A stretch of 64,000 nucleotides of DNA, taken from Paracoccaceae bacterium. GTDB taxonomy: Bacteria; Pseudomonadota; Alphaproteobacteria; Rhodobacterales; Rhodobacteraceae. Below, piece after piece: positions 10,481 through 18,508 of this stretch. Location of the stretch: assembly GCA_014323785.1 (NCBI GenBank), contig JACONJ010000023.1:1-64000 (forward strand), written 5' to 3'. The stretch's first letter is position 1; every line of letters starts with the position of its first letter. The position numbers and the translations under genes are program-made. The notes under the pieces were generated by a model that was given only the letters and a program-made list of their open reading frames with translations, did no database searches and was not told where the DNA came from.

Positions 10481-11704
10481 ATGGCACGGGATGCGGACAT
10501 TCTAATCGTCGGGGGCGGGTTAAATGGCCCCTGCCTTGCGCTGGCCCTGGCCGAGGGCGGGTTCTCATCCCTCGTGGTTGACCGGCACAGCATCGGGGCG
10601 CGGGCCGCGGACCGGTTTGACGGGCGATCTTACGCCCTGGCACTTGCCTCGATCCGGCTTTTGGCGGCACTCGGGCTGTGGGACGCATTGGAAAAGAAGG
10701 CACAGCCGATCCTGAAGATCATCGCCAGCGATGGCCGTGCGGGCGAAGGCCCCGCGCCCTTTGTTCTGCAGTTTGATCACGCCGAGATTGAGGACGGCCC
10801 GATGGGCCATATGCTGGAGGATCGCTTTTTGCGGCAGGTGCTGCTGGCGGCGATGGCGGCGAACCCTCTTGTCACCCACCGGGCCGGGGCGCGGGTTGTG
10901 GCGCAACAGACCGGGGCGGGTGCTGCGATAACTCTGGCCGATGGAGAGGTGCTGACCGGGCGCCTCCTGATCGGGGCCGACGGGCGGCACAGCGGCACAG
11001 CTGCGCGTGCGGGCGTCACGCGGACGGGGCGGTATTATGGCCAGACGGCACTGGTGTGCGCCATCGGCCACGAGATACCCCATAACGGCATTGCGCATCA
11101 GGTCTTTCTGCCGCCTGGGCCGCTTGCAATCCTGCCTCTGCCGGGCAATCGCAGCGCAATCGTTTGGGGTGAGACGACAGAGGCGGCGGCACGGATCCAC
11201 GCGTTGGACGACAGGGGGTACCTGGCCGCGCTTCGGCCGCGCTTTGGCGCGTTCCTGGGGAAGATTGCACTGGAAGGCGTGCGCTTCACCTATCCCCTGT
11301 CCCTGTCGCTGGCGAACCGCCTGGTGGCCCCCAACCTTGCGCTGGTCGGCGATGCGGCGCACGCGCTGCACCCGATTGCGGGCCAGGGGCTGAACCTGGG
11401 CCTGCGGGATGTGGGCGCACTGGCACAGGTCTTAACCGATGCGAAACGCCGGGGAGAGGACTTCGGCGCACTTGATGTGCTGGAGCGGTATCAGACCTGG
11501 CGACGCTTTGACGCCGCTGCGCTGGCCGTGGCGACCGATGCAGTCAACGCGCTTTTTTCCAACGACAATCCCGCACTGCGCCTGGGCCGCGATTTGGGCA
11601 TGGGAATGGTCAATGCGATCCCGGTGCTGCGACGGCGGTTCATCCGCGAAGCGGCGGGTCTGACCGGCGATCTGCCCCGCCTGCTGCAGGGCCACCCGCT
11701 TTAG
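10481..11704 (+). CDS. UbiH/UbiF/Coq6-family FAD hydroxylase
   Basis: This 407-aa flavoprotein monooxygenase has an N-terminal Rossmann motif (ADILIVGGGLNGPCLALALA), the second FAD motif GDAAHALHPIAGQGLNLGLRD and the DG fingerprint LLIGADGRHS. It fits the family that hydroxylates the ubiquinone ring on the inner face of the membrane. UbiH versus UbiF versus UbiL specificity cannot be assigned here. The ATG at 10481 directly precedes the FAD motif. Confidence 0.85.
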   Translation: MARDADILIVGGGLNGPCLALALAEGGFSSLVVDRHSIGARAADRFDGRSYALALASIRLLAALGLWDALEKKAQPILKIIASDGRAGEGPAPFVLQFDHAEIEDGPMGHMLEDRFLRQVLLAAMAANPLVTHRAGARVVAQQTGAGAAITLADGEVLTGRLLIGADGRHSGTAARAGVTRTGRYYGQTALVCAIGHEIPHNGIAHQVFLPPGPLAILPLPGNRSAIVWGETTEAAARIHALDDRGYLAALRPRFGAFLGKIALEGVRFTYPLSLSLANRLVAPNLALVGDAAHALHPIAGQGLNLGLRDVGALAQVLTDAKRRGEDFGALDVLERYQTWRRFDAAALAVATDAVNALFSNDNPALRLGRDLGMGMVNAIPVLRRRFIREAAGLTGDLPRLLQGHPL

Positions 11705-11766
11705 GTCAGGGCGCATGGGGCAAACCCGCGTTCTGCATCTGCCGGACGTGCGCCCGTAACACCACC

Positions 11767-11802
11767 GTTGCGGCTTGACCTCGAACTCTGAACTGCTAGC
11801 CC
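11767..11802 (+). CRISPR. Solitary CRISPR repeat copy upstream of a secreted-protein gene
   Basis: This matches the array repeat at 35 of 36 positions (last base C instead of T), but no second repeat lies nearby. It retains the promoter-like parts of the repeat: TTGACC at 11775-11780, a 16-nt spacer and TAGCCC at 11797-11802. The ATG of the next gene is 28 nt downstream, so it may serve as that gene's promoter. Confidence 0.85.
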
Positions 11803-11830
11803 GGAGTCGATATTGAAACGGAAGGAAGCC

Positions 11831-12106
11831 ATGAAAACAATCATAACCGCCGCAATCATCGTAATCACCGCAACACCTGCAAGCGCATCATCTTGGGAAG
11901 CAGGATTTGCCAGATGCGTTGTAAGCAAGCTCTACCCACACCAAAAGGGCCTGCACGATTATCAAGTGCTTGCGAATGAAGAACTGAAATTTGCGCGGAC
12001 CATGGTGGGCAAAGCACCCCGCACAATAGAGACCGAGTTGTGGACAGCCTTTGGCTATGACCGCCGGGACATTGTAAAGGGATGCATTGGGCATAATATA
12101 CCCTAG
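11831..12106 (+). CDS. Small secreted protein of unknown function
   Basis: This 91-aa ORF begins MKTIITAAIIVITATPASAS, a clear Sec signal peptide with likely cleavage after ASA. The mature part of about 72 aa has two Cys (CVVSKLYPHQKG and KGCIGHNIP) that could form a disulfide. A strong ribosome-binding site (GGAAGGAAG) ends 3 nt before the ATG. The family is not recognised. It lies inside the CRISPR locus, starting 28 nt after a solitary CRISPR repeat. Confidence 0.65.
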   Translation: MKTIITAAIIVITATPASASSWEAGFARCVVSKLYPHQKGLHDYQVLANEELKFARTMVGKAPRTIETELWTAFGYDRRDIVKGCIGHNIP

Positions 12107-12197
12107 ATAGGCCCCTGTGCGGCCCACCGGCGAGCGGTAGGGCAGCAGGGGGTATATAAAAATAAGGGGTAAGTAGTATAAGGGTAGGCCAAGGCCG

Positions 12198-12352
12198 CTA
12201 GCGGGCCTGCTGGGCCGCAGCCAGCGCATTGCCGAATGCCTGATCGGCTTTGGTGAGGGTGCCACGGGCAAGGGAACGGGTGATGGCGCTGGCGACGGCA
12301 ATTTGCGAGGGCATAGTCGATGCCGCGGATCGTCACGGGCTGCTTTGCGCCG
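12198..12352 (-). pseudogene. Decayed gene remnant abutting a CRISPR repeat
   Basis: Coding-like sequence on the minus strand reads AKQPVTIRGIDYALA in one frame and then IAVASAITRSLARGTLTKAD in another, ending AQQAR and a stop at 12198. A one-base shift near 12301 would join them. The upstream end falls directly at the degenerate CRISPR repeat (12355-12390). No family recognised. Confidence 0.35.
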
Positions 12353-12354
12353 TA

Positions 12355-12390
12355 GTTGCGGCTTGACCTCGAAATCTGACCTGTTAGCCT
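12355..12390 (+). CRISPR. Degenerate CRISPR repeat
   Basis: 36-nt copy with three mismatches to the array consensus (positions 20, 26 and 30). It is followed by a 22-nt spacer-like stretch and another partial repeat, suggesting an eroded array end. Confidence 0.8.
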
Positions 12391-12412
12391 GCAATGCCTG
12401 CACGATTGTCTG

Positions 12413-12435
12413 GTTGCGGCTTGACCTCGAAATCT
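12413..12435 (+). CRISPR. Partial terminal CRISPR repeat
   Basis: Only the first 23 nt match the repeat (one mismatch, the same C-to-A at position 20 seen in the copy at 12355). It then runs into the 3' end of the fragment at 12449. This looks like the decayed trailer end of an older array. Confidence 0.75.
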
Positions 12436-12448
12436 TCCTCTCTCGGCT

Positions 12449-12960
12449 CTAGAAATCGTCCGACCATTCTTCGTCAAGTGCCTCAGGCAACGGCAGGTGG
12501 CCATAAAACGCCTGTCTGTGGATGTGAATATTAATTCTGGCGGCATACATCTTTGGCATCGAGTCTATAGCGAAAGCCTGGCCCGCTGCCGTGACCTCAA
12601 TGCGCTGCTCACCCCATATGCCCAATTTGCCCGACCAGTAGGGGCTGCCCGTGATACGCTGTGCTGCCTCTTGGAAATCAACGCTCTTATCCCGGTCGCG
12701 GGCGAAGACCCAGGACGTGTCGGTGGGGTAATCGATGCGGTTCCTGGGTTGCCGCGGCTGGCCATAGTTCCGTGGCCTGGTTGTTCCCCAGTCGCCATAG
12801 ACCACCCGCTGGTTGGTTGTCTGTTGCACCTGGGCAATCAGTTCGCGGTTGGTAAAGGCCAGCACATCCGTGCCGTCAAATGAAGTAAAATCCGTCGGGA
12901 ACGATGTGCAGGACACGGCCACCGGCACTTCTGTGTGGATTGCAGGGAAGAATCTTTTAA
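12449..12960 (-). pseudogene. Beta-family protein, C-terminal half, truncated at a CRISPR repeat
   Basis: From a GTG at 12928 the frame encodes 159 aa. Coding-like residues (RFFPAIHTEVPVAVSCTSFP) continue upstream to the edge of the first array repeat at 12961, where homology stops. Blocks such as VVYGDWGTTRPRNYG, RNRIDYPTDTSWVFARD, then AAQRITGSPYW and a late ARINIHIHRQA resemble the C-terminal half of phage-type 'beta family' proteins (PF14350), which are normally about 350 aa. Function of that family is not known. The gene appears to have been cut by recombination at a CRISPR repeat. Confidence 0.5.
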
Positions 12961-13525
12961 GTTGCGGCTTGACCTCGAACTCTGAACTGCTAGCCTAACT
13001 GGATATTGACAATAATGTAACAGATGGTTGCGGCTTGACCTCGAACTCTGAACTGCTAGCCTAGCACCCGGCACGAAGGCCGGGGAGATAATGTTGCGGC
13101 TTGACCTCGAACTCTGAACTGCTAGCCTAACTGGATATTGACAATATTGTAACAGATGGTTGCGGCTTGACCTCGAACTCTGAACTGCTAGCCTCATGGT
13201 CGAGTCGCTCAACAAGGCGAGCACGTTGCGGCTTGACCTCGAACTCTGAACTGCTAGCCTTCCGTGGACCCCTCCTCCCGCGAGACCCATAGTTGCGGCT
13301 TGACCTCGAACTCTGAACTGCTAGCCTACGGCCACAACAACCAAAGGAGTGCCAACAGTTGCGGCTTGACCTCGAACTCTGAACTGCTAGCCTGACCATG
13401 CGTGCCAAATACTGGGCTTATCGGTTGCGGCTTGACCTCGAACTCTGAACTGCTAGCCTGTAAATCTATACACTCCGCCTTCAGCATCCGTTGCGGCTTG
13501 ACCTCGAACTCTGAACTGCTAGCCT
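12961..13525 (+). CRISPR. Type II-C CRISPR array, 9 repeats and 8 spacers
   Basis: Nine identical 36-nt repeats start at 12961, 13027, 13093, 13159, 13225, 13292, 13358, 13424 and 13490. Spacers are 30 nt (the fifth is 31). The repeat begins GTTGCGGCTTGACC and ends CTGAACTGCTAGCCT. Inside it, TTGACC (repeat positions 9-14) and TAGCCT (31-36) are 16 nt apart, which fits a promoter in every repeat, as known for type II-C of Neisseria. Pairing with the tracrRNA at 18223 shows crRNAs are read on the plus strand, towards and opposite to the cas genes. Spacers 1 and 3 differ at a single base. Confidence 0.97.
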
Positions 13526-13598
13526 CGATCTTCGGCTAAATCACTGGAAACAGGCGATTTTGTCCGGGGATCGAGGTGCGCAAACGGGCCATAAATCA

Positions 13599-13940
13599 TC
13601 AGAACAGCACCAGTTGGCCCGGATTTTTGCGCGCCGCCTGTCGATTCTGGTCGGAAAAATGCACAATGTCGCGGTATTGCCGGTCGGTAAAGTTCAGGAT
13701 TTGTACATCTCCGGACTCGGGCAGGTTACGCCCGATTCGGTTCACCCGCGTTTGAAATGCTTCCTTGCCATTCACGAAACGCGCGTAGACCGAAAACTGG
13801 CTCCGCTCAAAGCCTTCATCGAGCAAGAAGTGCCGGAATTTGCCCGCGTCCCGCCGCTGTAGTGCCGTGTCGGTCGGAAGGTCGAACATCACCATAATCC
13901 ACATGAGCCTGTAACCCGAAAGCAGTGTGCCGCCCGTCAC
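13599..13940 (-). CDS. cas2: CRISPR-associated endonuclease Cas2
   Basis: This 113-aa protein has the Cas2 ferredoxin-fold start MWIMVMFDLPTDT (with the conserved Asp) and FRHFLLDEGFERSQFSVYARF. Cas2 bridges two Cas1 dimers in the spacer-integration complex. It overlaps the cas1 end by 4 bp (13937-13940) and is the last gene of the cas9-cas1-cas2 operon. The array begins 73 bp beyond its stop. Confidence 0.95.
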   Translation of the reverse strand: MTGGTLLSGYRLMWIMVMFDLPTDTALQRRDAGKFRHFLLDEGFERSQFSVYARFVNGKEAFQTRVNRIGRNLPESGDVQILNFTDRQYRDIVHFSDQNRQAARKNPGQLVLF

Positions 13941-14852
13941 GGGCCAAGCCCCGACAGCGCAAGCGGCGCAGGCGGCTGCGGCAGCTCCAGCCGCAATTTG
14001 CCATTCTCAAAGCTCTGCCCCAGGGAACGGGCAAGTTTCACAAGCGCGACCGATACCGGCGTAACCCCGTCGCCCAGGGGCATATCAAGCGAGATCAGGC
14101 GGGCAAGTGCCTGCTTTGCGCCCGTATCCACACGGGGGCCAGCCTTGGCCACGATCCCGCGCACCGTGCAATCCACAAGGGGGCGGAACGGCTCCATCAG
14201 ATCATCGGACAGCGCGAACGCATTGCCCCGATTGGAATGGTGCAACCCGACCGAAGGGTGCAGCCCTGCCGCCACAACCGCCCGCGACGCAGCCGCCCGC
14301 AGGACTGTGTAGCCGTAATTCAGCAGGGCATTGGCGTCCCCGGCCCTGCTGCTGTCGCGGCGAAACTCCGCCCCCCATCATCAGCGGCCAGTAGTAGCGG
14401 GCGGCCTGGGCCTCCTGATTCGTTGTATCGCCCGAGGTCACCTTGCGCGCCATCATGTCCAAGGGTGCATTCGGCGCACCCGTCATTGCAAGGGCCGCCG
14501 CCTGCATCCCGATCTTGCACAGTACGATGCGTTTCCAGGCCTGTTTGAGCATCGGGGCCTTTGCATTCCATTGCGCCCGTATGCGGCCCCCCTGCGCGTG
14601 GTGGCCCTCTAAGGGCATCAGCACGGATTGCGGGCGGTGCGCAGCGTCACACAGAACAACGGGGACACCGCGTGCGCCCAGTTCGGTCAAAAGCGCGGTA
14701 CTCCAGGTTGTGCCGCGGGCGTGGACGATGATGCCTGCGATCTGATCAAGCGGGGTGCGGCCGATTTCCGTGCCATCCTGCGATACTTTCAGCACACCGC
14801 GTGCGCGGGAGAGGTGGAGGCCATCTGTGGTGATGTCGATGATCTGATCCAT
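13937..14852 (-). pseudogene. cas1: Cas1 integrase with poly-G frameshift
   Basis: The N-terminal half (MDQIIDITTDGLHLSRARG to EAQAARYYWPLMMG) and the C-terminal half (GLHPSVGLHHSNRGNAFAL, then DDLMEPFRPLVDC) are both typical of type II Cas1 but lie in different frames. The junction is a run of six G (plus-strand C at 14371-14376). With five, the reading would continue AEFRRDSSRAGDANALLNYG and give one protein of about 304 aa. The catalytic Glu region lies before the break and the His and Glu after it. As read, adaptation is disabled; a homopolymer sequencing error or phase variation are real alternatives. Confidence 0.85.
14371..14376 (+). other. Poly-C/G tract carrying the cas1 frameshift
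   Basis: Six C on the plus strand (G6 in the coding strand). One base fewer restores the full cas1 frame. The total locus length, 916 nt, equals 305 codons plus one base, as expected for a single insertion. Confidence 0.8.
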
Positions 14853-14897
14853 GGGGTCTTATGCGTCACGCCCCTGCAGTAACGTATCGAATGGGCG

Positions 14898-17800
14898 TCA
14901 TGTCAACCCTGCCCAAACGGGGCGACCAGGATCGCGCACACGGCCCAGTCCATCAACAAAGACGCGGCGGATTCCGCCCTTGATAAGGGAGGTTGCGGAC
15001 ATCTGGAACCACTCGACGGCCTCTTTTCTTCGCCTGCGCGCATCGGCATCCGCTTCATTATGCGGCACGAGTACCGCCCCAACTCCAACGCTGGTCTTCT
15101 GCACGCTGCAAATCCGGGTGTTCCCGTCGCGTTCAATGGCCACCATGTCATTCTTGTGAACCGAGAGCAGCCGTTTAGCCGCCGGATGCGGGCGTTTGGG
15201 GGTTTTGAGGTTGTGAAACTCCCACACTGTCACAACCTGGGGGATAATCTCGCCGTCCGGCATCCGCCAGATTTCAAAGCGATGATTGCTGCCGCCCTGA
15301 TACACTTTCTTCTTGTCCGTGTTTTTATGCTGCACGCACACACGCGACTTTTCCCCGAGTGCCTTGAGTACCCGCACCCGGCGCGTTCCGTAATAAGGAC
15401 CCGGGCGGGAAAACCACTCGGTGACAGCGTGTTCAAACGCTTTCCCTTCCAGCCTGTCCGTCGCGCGGGCAAGTTTTGTGCGCAGAAATTCATCGCGCAA
15501 TGTGTCGCTCTTGCCGCCCTCAATCAGGTGGCTTGGCTCAAGCTTGTTCACGGGGATTCGCGTTGCGACATGGTGTTTGTCCACCCAGTCCATTGCCGTT
15601 GCCTCATGCAATGCGCCGACGGTGCCGTTCAAACTGCCATGATCCGCGCGGTGGGATACGATGATCCGATCAACGCGGTCCCTTATATCCTTGCGGAACC
15701 CGTCCCAGGGCGGGGCAATTTCGCGCGCGACGCGCTCTGCGCTTTGCCCGTCGCCCTCATCCCGTCCGGCGGCCCGTGCGATCCTCTGCACAAGCGCGCG
15801 GTCCGTGGCGGCGATGACTGCCGCGTCAATGGCGTGGTGCCGGTGATCCGTACGGTTTTTGGCCGTGTCCTTATCATGATCCGGCAACAGACTGTTCAGG
15901 CCCCAGTGCCGCCGCAACATCGCGGTCATGCGGCCCGTCACTACCCAGACATGCCCGCCCTCGGTGAACAGCGTATCAAGATAGTCCCGCGCGATGCGTG
16001 ACAGATACTGCGTGTCCACAATTGCGCGGTCAAGGAAATCCCGCTCACCCTCAAAGCGGTCCATTGCATCGGGGGCAAAGCGCCAGTGCTTGTTGTCGGG
16101 CAGGTGGTGCAGATTGGCTTCGATCACGGACCATTGGGCGGTTCCACCCCAGGCTTCCCACGGGGTATGGTTGCGCTTCTCTCTGTTTGCCGCACGCAGG
16201 CATAATGTCCGGTTCGCGAAACTGTCATCAAGCGTGCGCGAATAGGGCAGGATGTGATCCACATCGCAGGAACCGTCAAAGAGCATGCCCGCGCTGATTC
16301 GTTCCCCCGTATAGGGACAAAAACGTTTCATACAGTCGTCTTTGTTCAGATATTCCCAAAGCCGCAGAATCATCCGGTTGGCACCGGTATCCTCCTGGCC
16401 AAGTTCCACCAGTTTCCGGCTGCGTTGCTCCGCGGCCTTGCGATTGTTTTTATTGGTGTTTTCCCACGCGTCCTTTTGCTTCTTTGATTGCTTCAGTTCC
16501 CGCGCCAGTTCCATCACAATCTGATGCGGTTTGCCGTAGACATCGATGATGCGGTTCACCAGCCGCCGAATCTGGTTCAGGCCGATATGCACGGTCGGGT
16601 TGGTGATGCGCCCGTAATACTCGGCGGCCTGGTCTTCGGGGTTATGTTTTGATTCGTCACGCGAACCGGGGATCACATGTTTATCCAGCACCGCGCCGTA
16701 ATAGGGGAGTTTGTCCAGAACCTCACCGGTGCGTGTGTCGCTGTGGTGCCAGCCGCAGGCGGCGACAGCCTTGTCATAGGTCACCACATCGGACTTGAGC
16801 ACGTCGAGAATCCGGCGTGTGGCGGTTTCACCTAGCCGCCCGTAGCCTTCGGGCAGTGGGGCATTGGCCGTTTCCCTGGCCTGATCTTCGGGTAGCGAAA
16901 ACTTGTCCTGCAACCAATTGACCAGGTCGTTAAACTCCGCATCGCTTTGCACCGCGCGGATGCGGGCCACAATGTCAATCTGCGTATCCTCGTCCAGTTT
17001 GGACCAAAGACCAGCCATTCGGTCTGGATGTGCCAGGCTTGCACGCACCGCATCACAGGCAATCGCATCCCGATTCGCGGTCTGCAGCGTAAAACGTTCC
17101 CCCTTCGGCAATTTCAACGCTTTGGCCAAAGCGGGCAGTTTGATCTGCATCGAGGCCAGCGTCTTTGTCGGTTTCTTGGCGTCCAGCAGCGTGATTGTGT
17201 CCCTCTGCGCAAGGGTCAGAGGGCGGGAGGCGTCCCCGTCACGGGTGATGCGCAGGTTGTTGACCGTTTCATACAGCACCCGGTGCTGAAAAAGCGGGTG
17301 GGATTTCGGCAAACGGGGTTCATTTTCGAATTGGCACAGGCCAATCTCGGGCTCTTTCAACGGGCGCTGGTAAAAGATTATCCGAAACAGTGCGTCGCGC
17401 AGCGCGTCGGTCAGCACCCGGGGATGGTGCGGTTCCTGCGCGGCCCACAGTTTTTCGAATTCCTCCTCCAGATGCCGCCGGTCCGGATAGAAATCATAGC
17501 CATCCTCTTCCCTAGCATCCGGCCCGCCGCGGCGGGCAACACTCATGCGGGTGCGCACCGGTTTGGTGCGGCGGTCGTCCTGTCGGGTTCCGTCCTTATT
17601 TTCAGGTTTTCCTTCATACTCTGGTTTTTCCGGCGTCTCGCTGCGCCGCATATTAAGGAATTCGCCATAGGTCCGGGCACCTTTGGCCATCATGTCATGG
17701 TCCAGCCGCGCGGTGGCGTCCTTGATTTTACCGCTTTCGTTATCGCCGCGGTCCGTCTTGCGGTTTGATTTAAAGCCGCGCCGCTGGTTCAGGTGAAAAA

Positions 17801-18155
17801 GCACCCGGCCCAGTTCATGCAGGCTGAGCTCTTCACGCAGCCCGCGCGCCCGCAACGCGTAAGGATCCTTTTCCAGCTTCTTCTTCACCAATTCCGAATC
17901 GCCTGGCATCAGCCCCGCGTCGACAAGCCGCCGCATCAGGACTTCCCGCCGCCGCAGATACCGATCCCGCCGCCGCCGCATGGACCGGGCGATGCGGCGG
18001 TCCACGGCAAGCGAGGATTTCGACTTCGAATCGCGCCCGTCCGGGAAGATTCGCACCCCGCCATCAATGATTCGGGCGATCTCCTCCCCTTCCAGTTCAT
18101 AAAGCCACCAGCCAATCGAATTCGTGCCGATATCAAGGCCCAGGCGTGTTTGCAT
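14898..18155 (-). CDS. cas9: Cas9 nuclease, type II-C
   Basis: The 1085-aa protein is in the compact II-C size class. All catalytic elements are visible: RuvC-I LGLDIGTNSIGW (Asp8), an Arg-rich bridge helix at about 52-80, RuvC-II HQIVMELARELKQ (Glu549), HNH CDVDHILPYSRTLDDSFANR (His634, Asn648) and RuvC-III DHRHHAIDAAV (His774, Asp777). It should cut DNA matched by crRNA:tracrRNA; the PAM cannot be read from sequence. The ATG at 18155 follows a GGGAGG ribosome-binding site and starts right at the RuvC domain. It heads the cas9-cas1-cas2 operon and is divergent from the tracrRNA. Confidence 0.97.
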   Translation of the reverse strand: MQTRLGLDIGTNSIGWWLYELEGEEIARIIDGGVRIFPDGRDSKSKSSLAVDRRIARSMRRRRDRYLRRREVLMRRLVDAGLMPGDSELVKKKLEKDPYALRARGLREELSLHELGRVLFHLNQRRGFKSNRKTDRGDNESGKIKDATARLDHDMMAKGARTYGEFLNMRRSETPEKPEYEGKPENKDGTRQDDRRTKPVRTRMSVARRGGPDAREEDGYDFYPDRRHLEEEFEKLWAAQEPHHPRVLTDALRDALFRIIFYQRPLKEPEIGLCQFENEPRLPKSHPLFQHRVLYETVNNLRITRDGDASRPLTLAQRDTITLLDAKKPTKTLASMQIKLPALAKALKLPKGERFTLQTANRDAIACDAVRASLAHPDRMAGLWSKLDEDTQIDIVARIRAVQSDAEFNDLVNWLQDKFSLPEDQARETANAPLPEGYGRLGETATRRILDVLKSDVVTYDKAVAACGWHHSDTRTGEVLDKLPYYGAVLDKHVIPGSRDESKHNPEDQAAEYYGRITNPTVHIGLNQIRRLVNRIIDVYGKPHQIVMELARELKQSKKQKDAWENTNKNNRKAAEQRSRKLVELGQEDTGANRMILRLWEYLNKDDCMKRFCPYTGERISAGMLFDGSCDVDHILPYSRTLDDSFANRTLCLRAANREKRNHTPWEAWGGTAQWSVIEANLHHLPDNKHWRFAPDAMDRFEGERDFLDRAIVDTQYLSRIARDYLDTLFTEGGHVWVVTGRMTAMLRRHWGLNSLLPDHDKDTAKNRTDHRHHAIDAAVIAATDRALVQRIARAAGRDEGDGQSAERVAREIAPPWDGFRKDIRDRVDRIIVSHRADHGSLNGTVGALHEATAMDWVDKHHVATRIPVNKLEPSHLIEGGKSDTLRDEFLRTKLARATDRLEGKAFEHAVTEWFSRPGPYYGTRRVRVLKALGEKSRVCVQHKNTDKKKVYQGGSNHRFEIWRMPDGEIIPQVVTVWEFHNLKTPKRPHPAAKRLLSVHKNDMVAIERDGNTRICSVQKTSVGVGAVLVPHNEADADARRRRKEAVEWFQMSATSLIKGGIRRVFVDGLGRVRDPGRPVWAGLT

Positions 18156-18196
18156 CTTTTTTGCCTCCCCTGGCTGTTTTTTTAGCTTGCAACAGG

Positions 18197-18227
18197 TGAA
18201 CAGGCCGTGCAAGGTCAATCCTGTTCA
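18197..18227. repeat. Inverted repeat at the tracrRNA 5' end
   Basis: TGAACAGG (18197-18204) and CCTGTTCA (18220-18227) are a perfect 8-bp inverted repeat. The second arm overlaps the start of the anti-repeat. It could be an operator in the cas9/tracrRNA intergenic region or fold in a longer tracrRNA form. Confidence 0.5.
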
Positions 18228-18300
18228 GAGTTCGTGGTCGAGCCGTTAACAAGTAACTCGATTGCACCAAATCGAAGCGCGGCCTGCGGGCCGCGTTTCC
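18223..18300 (+). ncRNA. tracrRNA
   Basis: 18223-18250 (GTTCAGAGTTCG, then TGGTCGAGCCG) is the reverse complement of the CRISPR repeat with two mismatches and one added base, so it is an anti-repeat. It is followed by a small stem, TCGATT (18258-18263) with AATCGA (18270-18275). Next comes a GC-rich terminator hairpin, CGCGGCC (18278-18284) with GGCCGCG (18289-18295), ending in TTT. This anti-repeat, nexus-like stem and terminator order is the expected tracrRNA plan. It lies just upstream of cas9 and points away from it. The 5' end is uncertain. Confidence 0.88.
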
Positions 18301-18337
18301 CGTTCATGGCAAGGGTTCCCGGAATACGCCCTGGCGT

Positions 18338-18508
18338 TCAGTCCAGTTTCCGGGCCTCATCCTCAAGCATGATCGGAATGCCGTTGCGGATGGGAAAGGC
18401 CAGATGCGCGGCTTTAGAGATCAGTTCCCCCTTTTCGGCATCGTAGTGCAGCGGGGCGCGGGTGACGGGGCAGACCAGCCCCTCGAGCATTCGGCGATCA
18501 GCCTTCAT
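18338..18508 (-). CDS. Trm112-family small protein
   Basis: A 56-aa ORF (start ATG 18508) reads [20 protein letters not shown] and then [20 protein letters not shown], the Trm112/YcaR fold (LVCPVTRxPL...PIRxGIPxML). It has only one of the usual zinc cysteines. Its ATG overlaps the stop of the LON-domain gene (ATGA), so they are co-translated. Likely a small accessory or chaperone-like subunit; partner unknown. Confidence 0.88.
   Translation of the reverse strand: MKADRRMLEGLVCPVTRAPLHYDAEKGELISKAAHLAFPIRNGIPIMLEDEARKLD

Noticed and set aside
12355-12435. The degenerate repeats as the tracrRNA anti-repeat
   Set aside because: Minus-strand reading gives complementarity, but no stem-terminator follows; the copy at 18223 has anti-repeat, stem and terminator in order.
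12838-13408. Repetitive ORFs with LAVQSSRSSRN or ASSSEFEVKPQ units
   Set aside because: Translations of the CRISPR repeats themselves.
14898-18155. Cas9 as a nuclease-dead or truncated variant
   Set aside because: All RuvC and HNH catalytic residues are present and the frame is unbroken.
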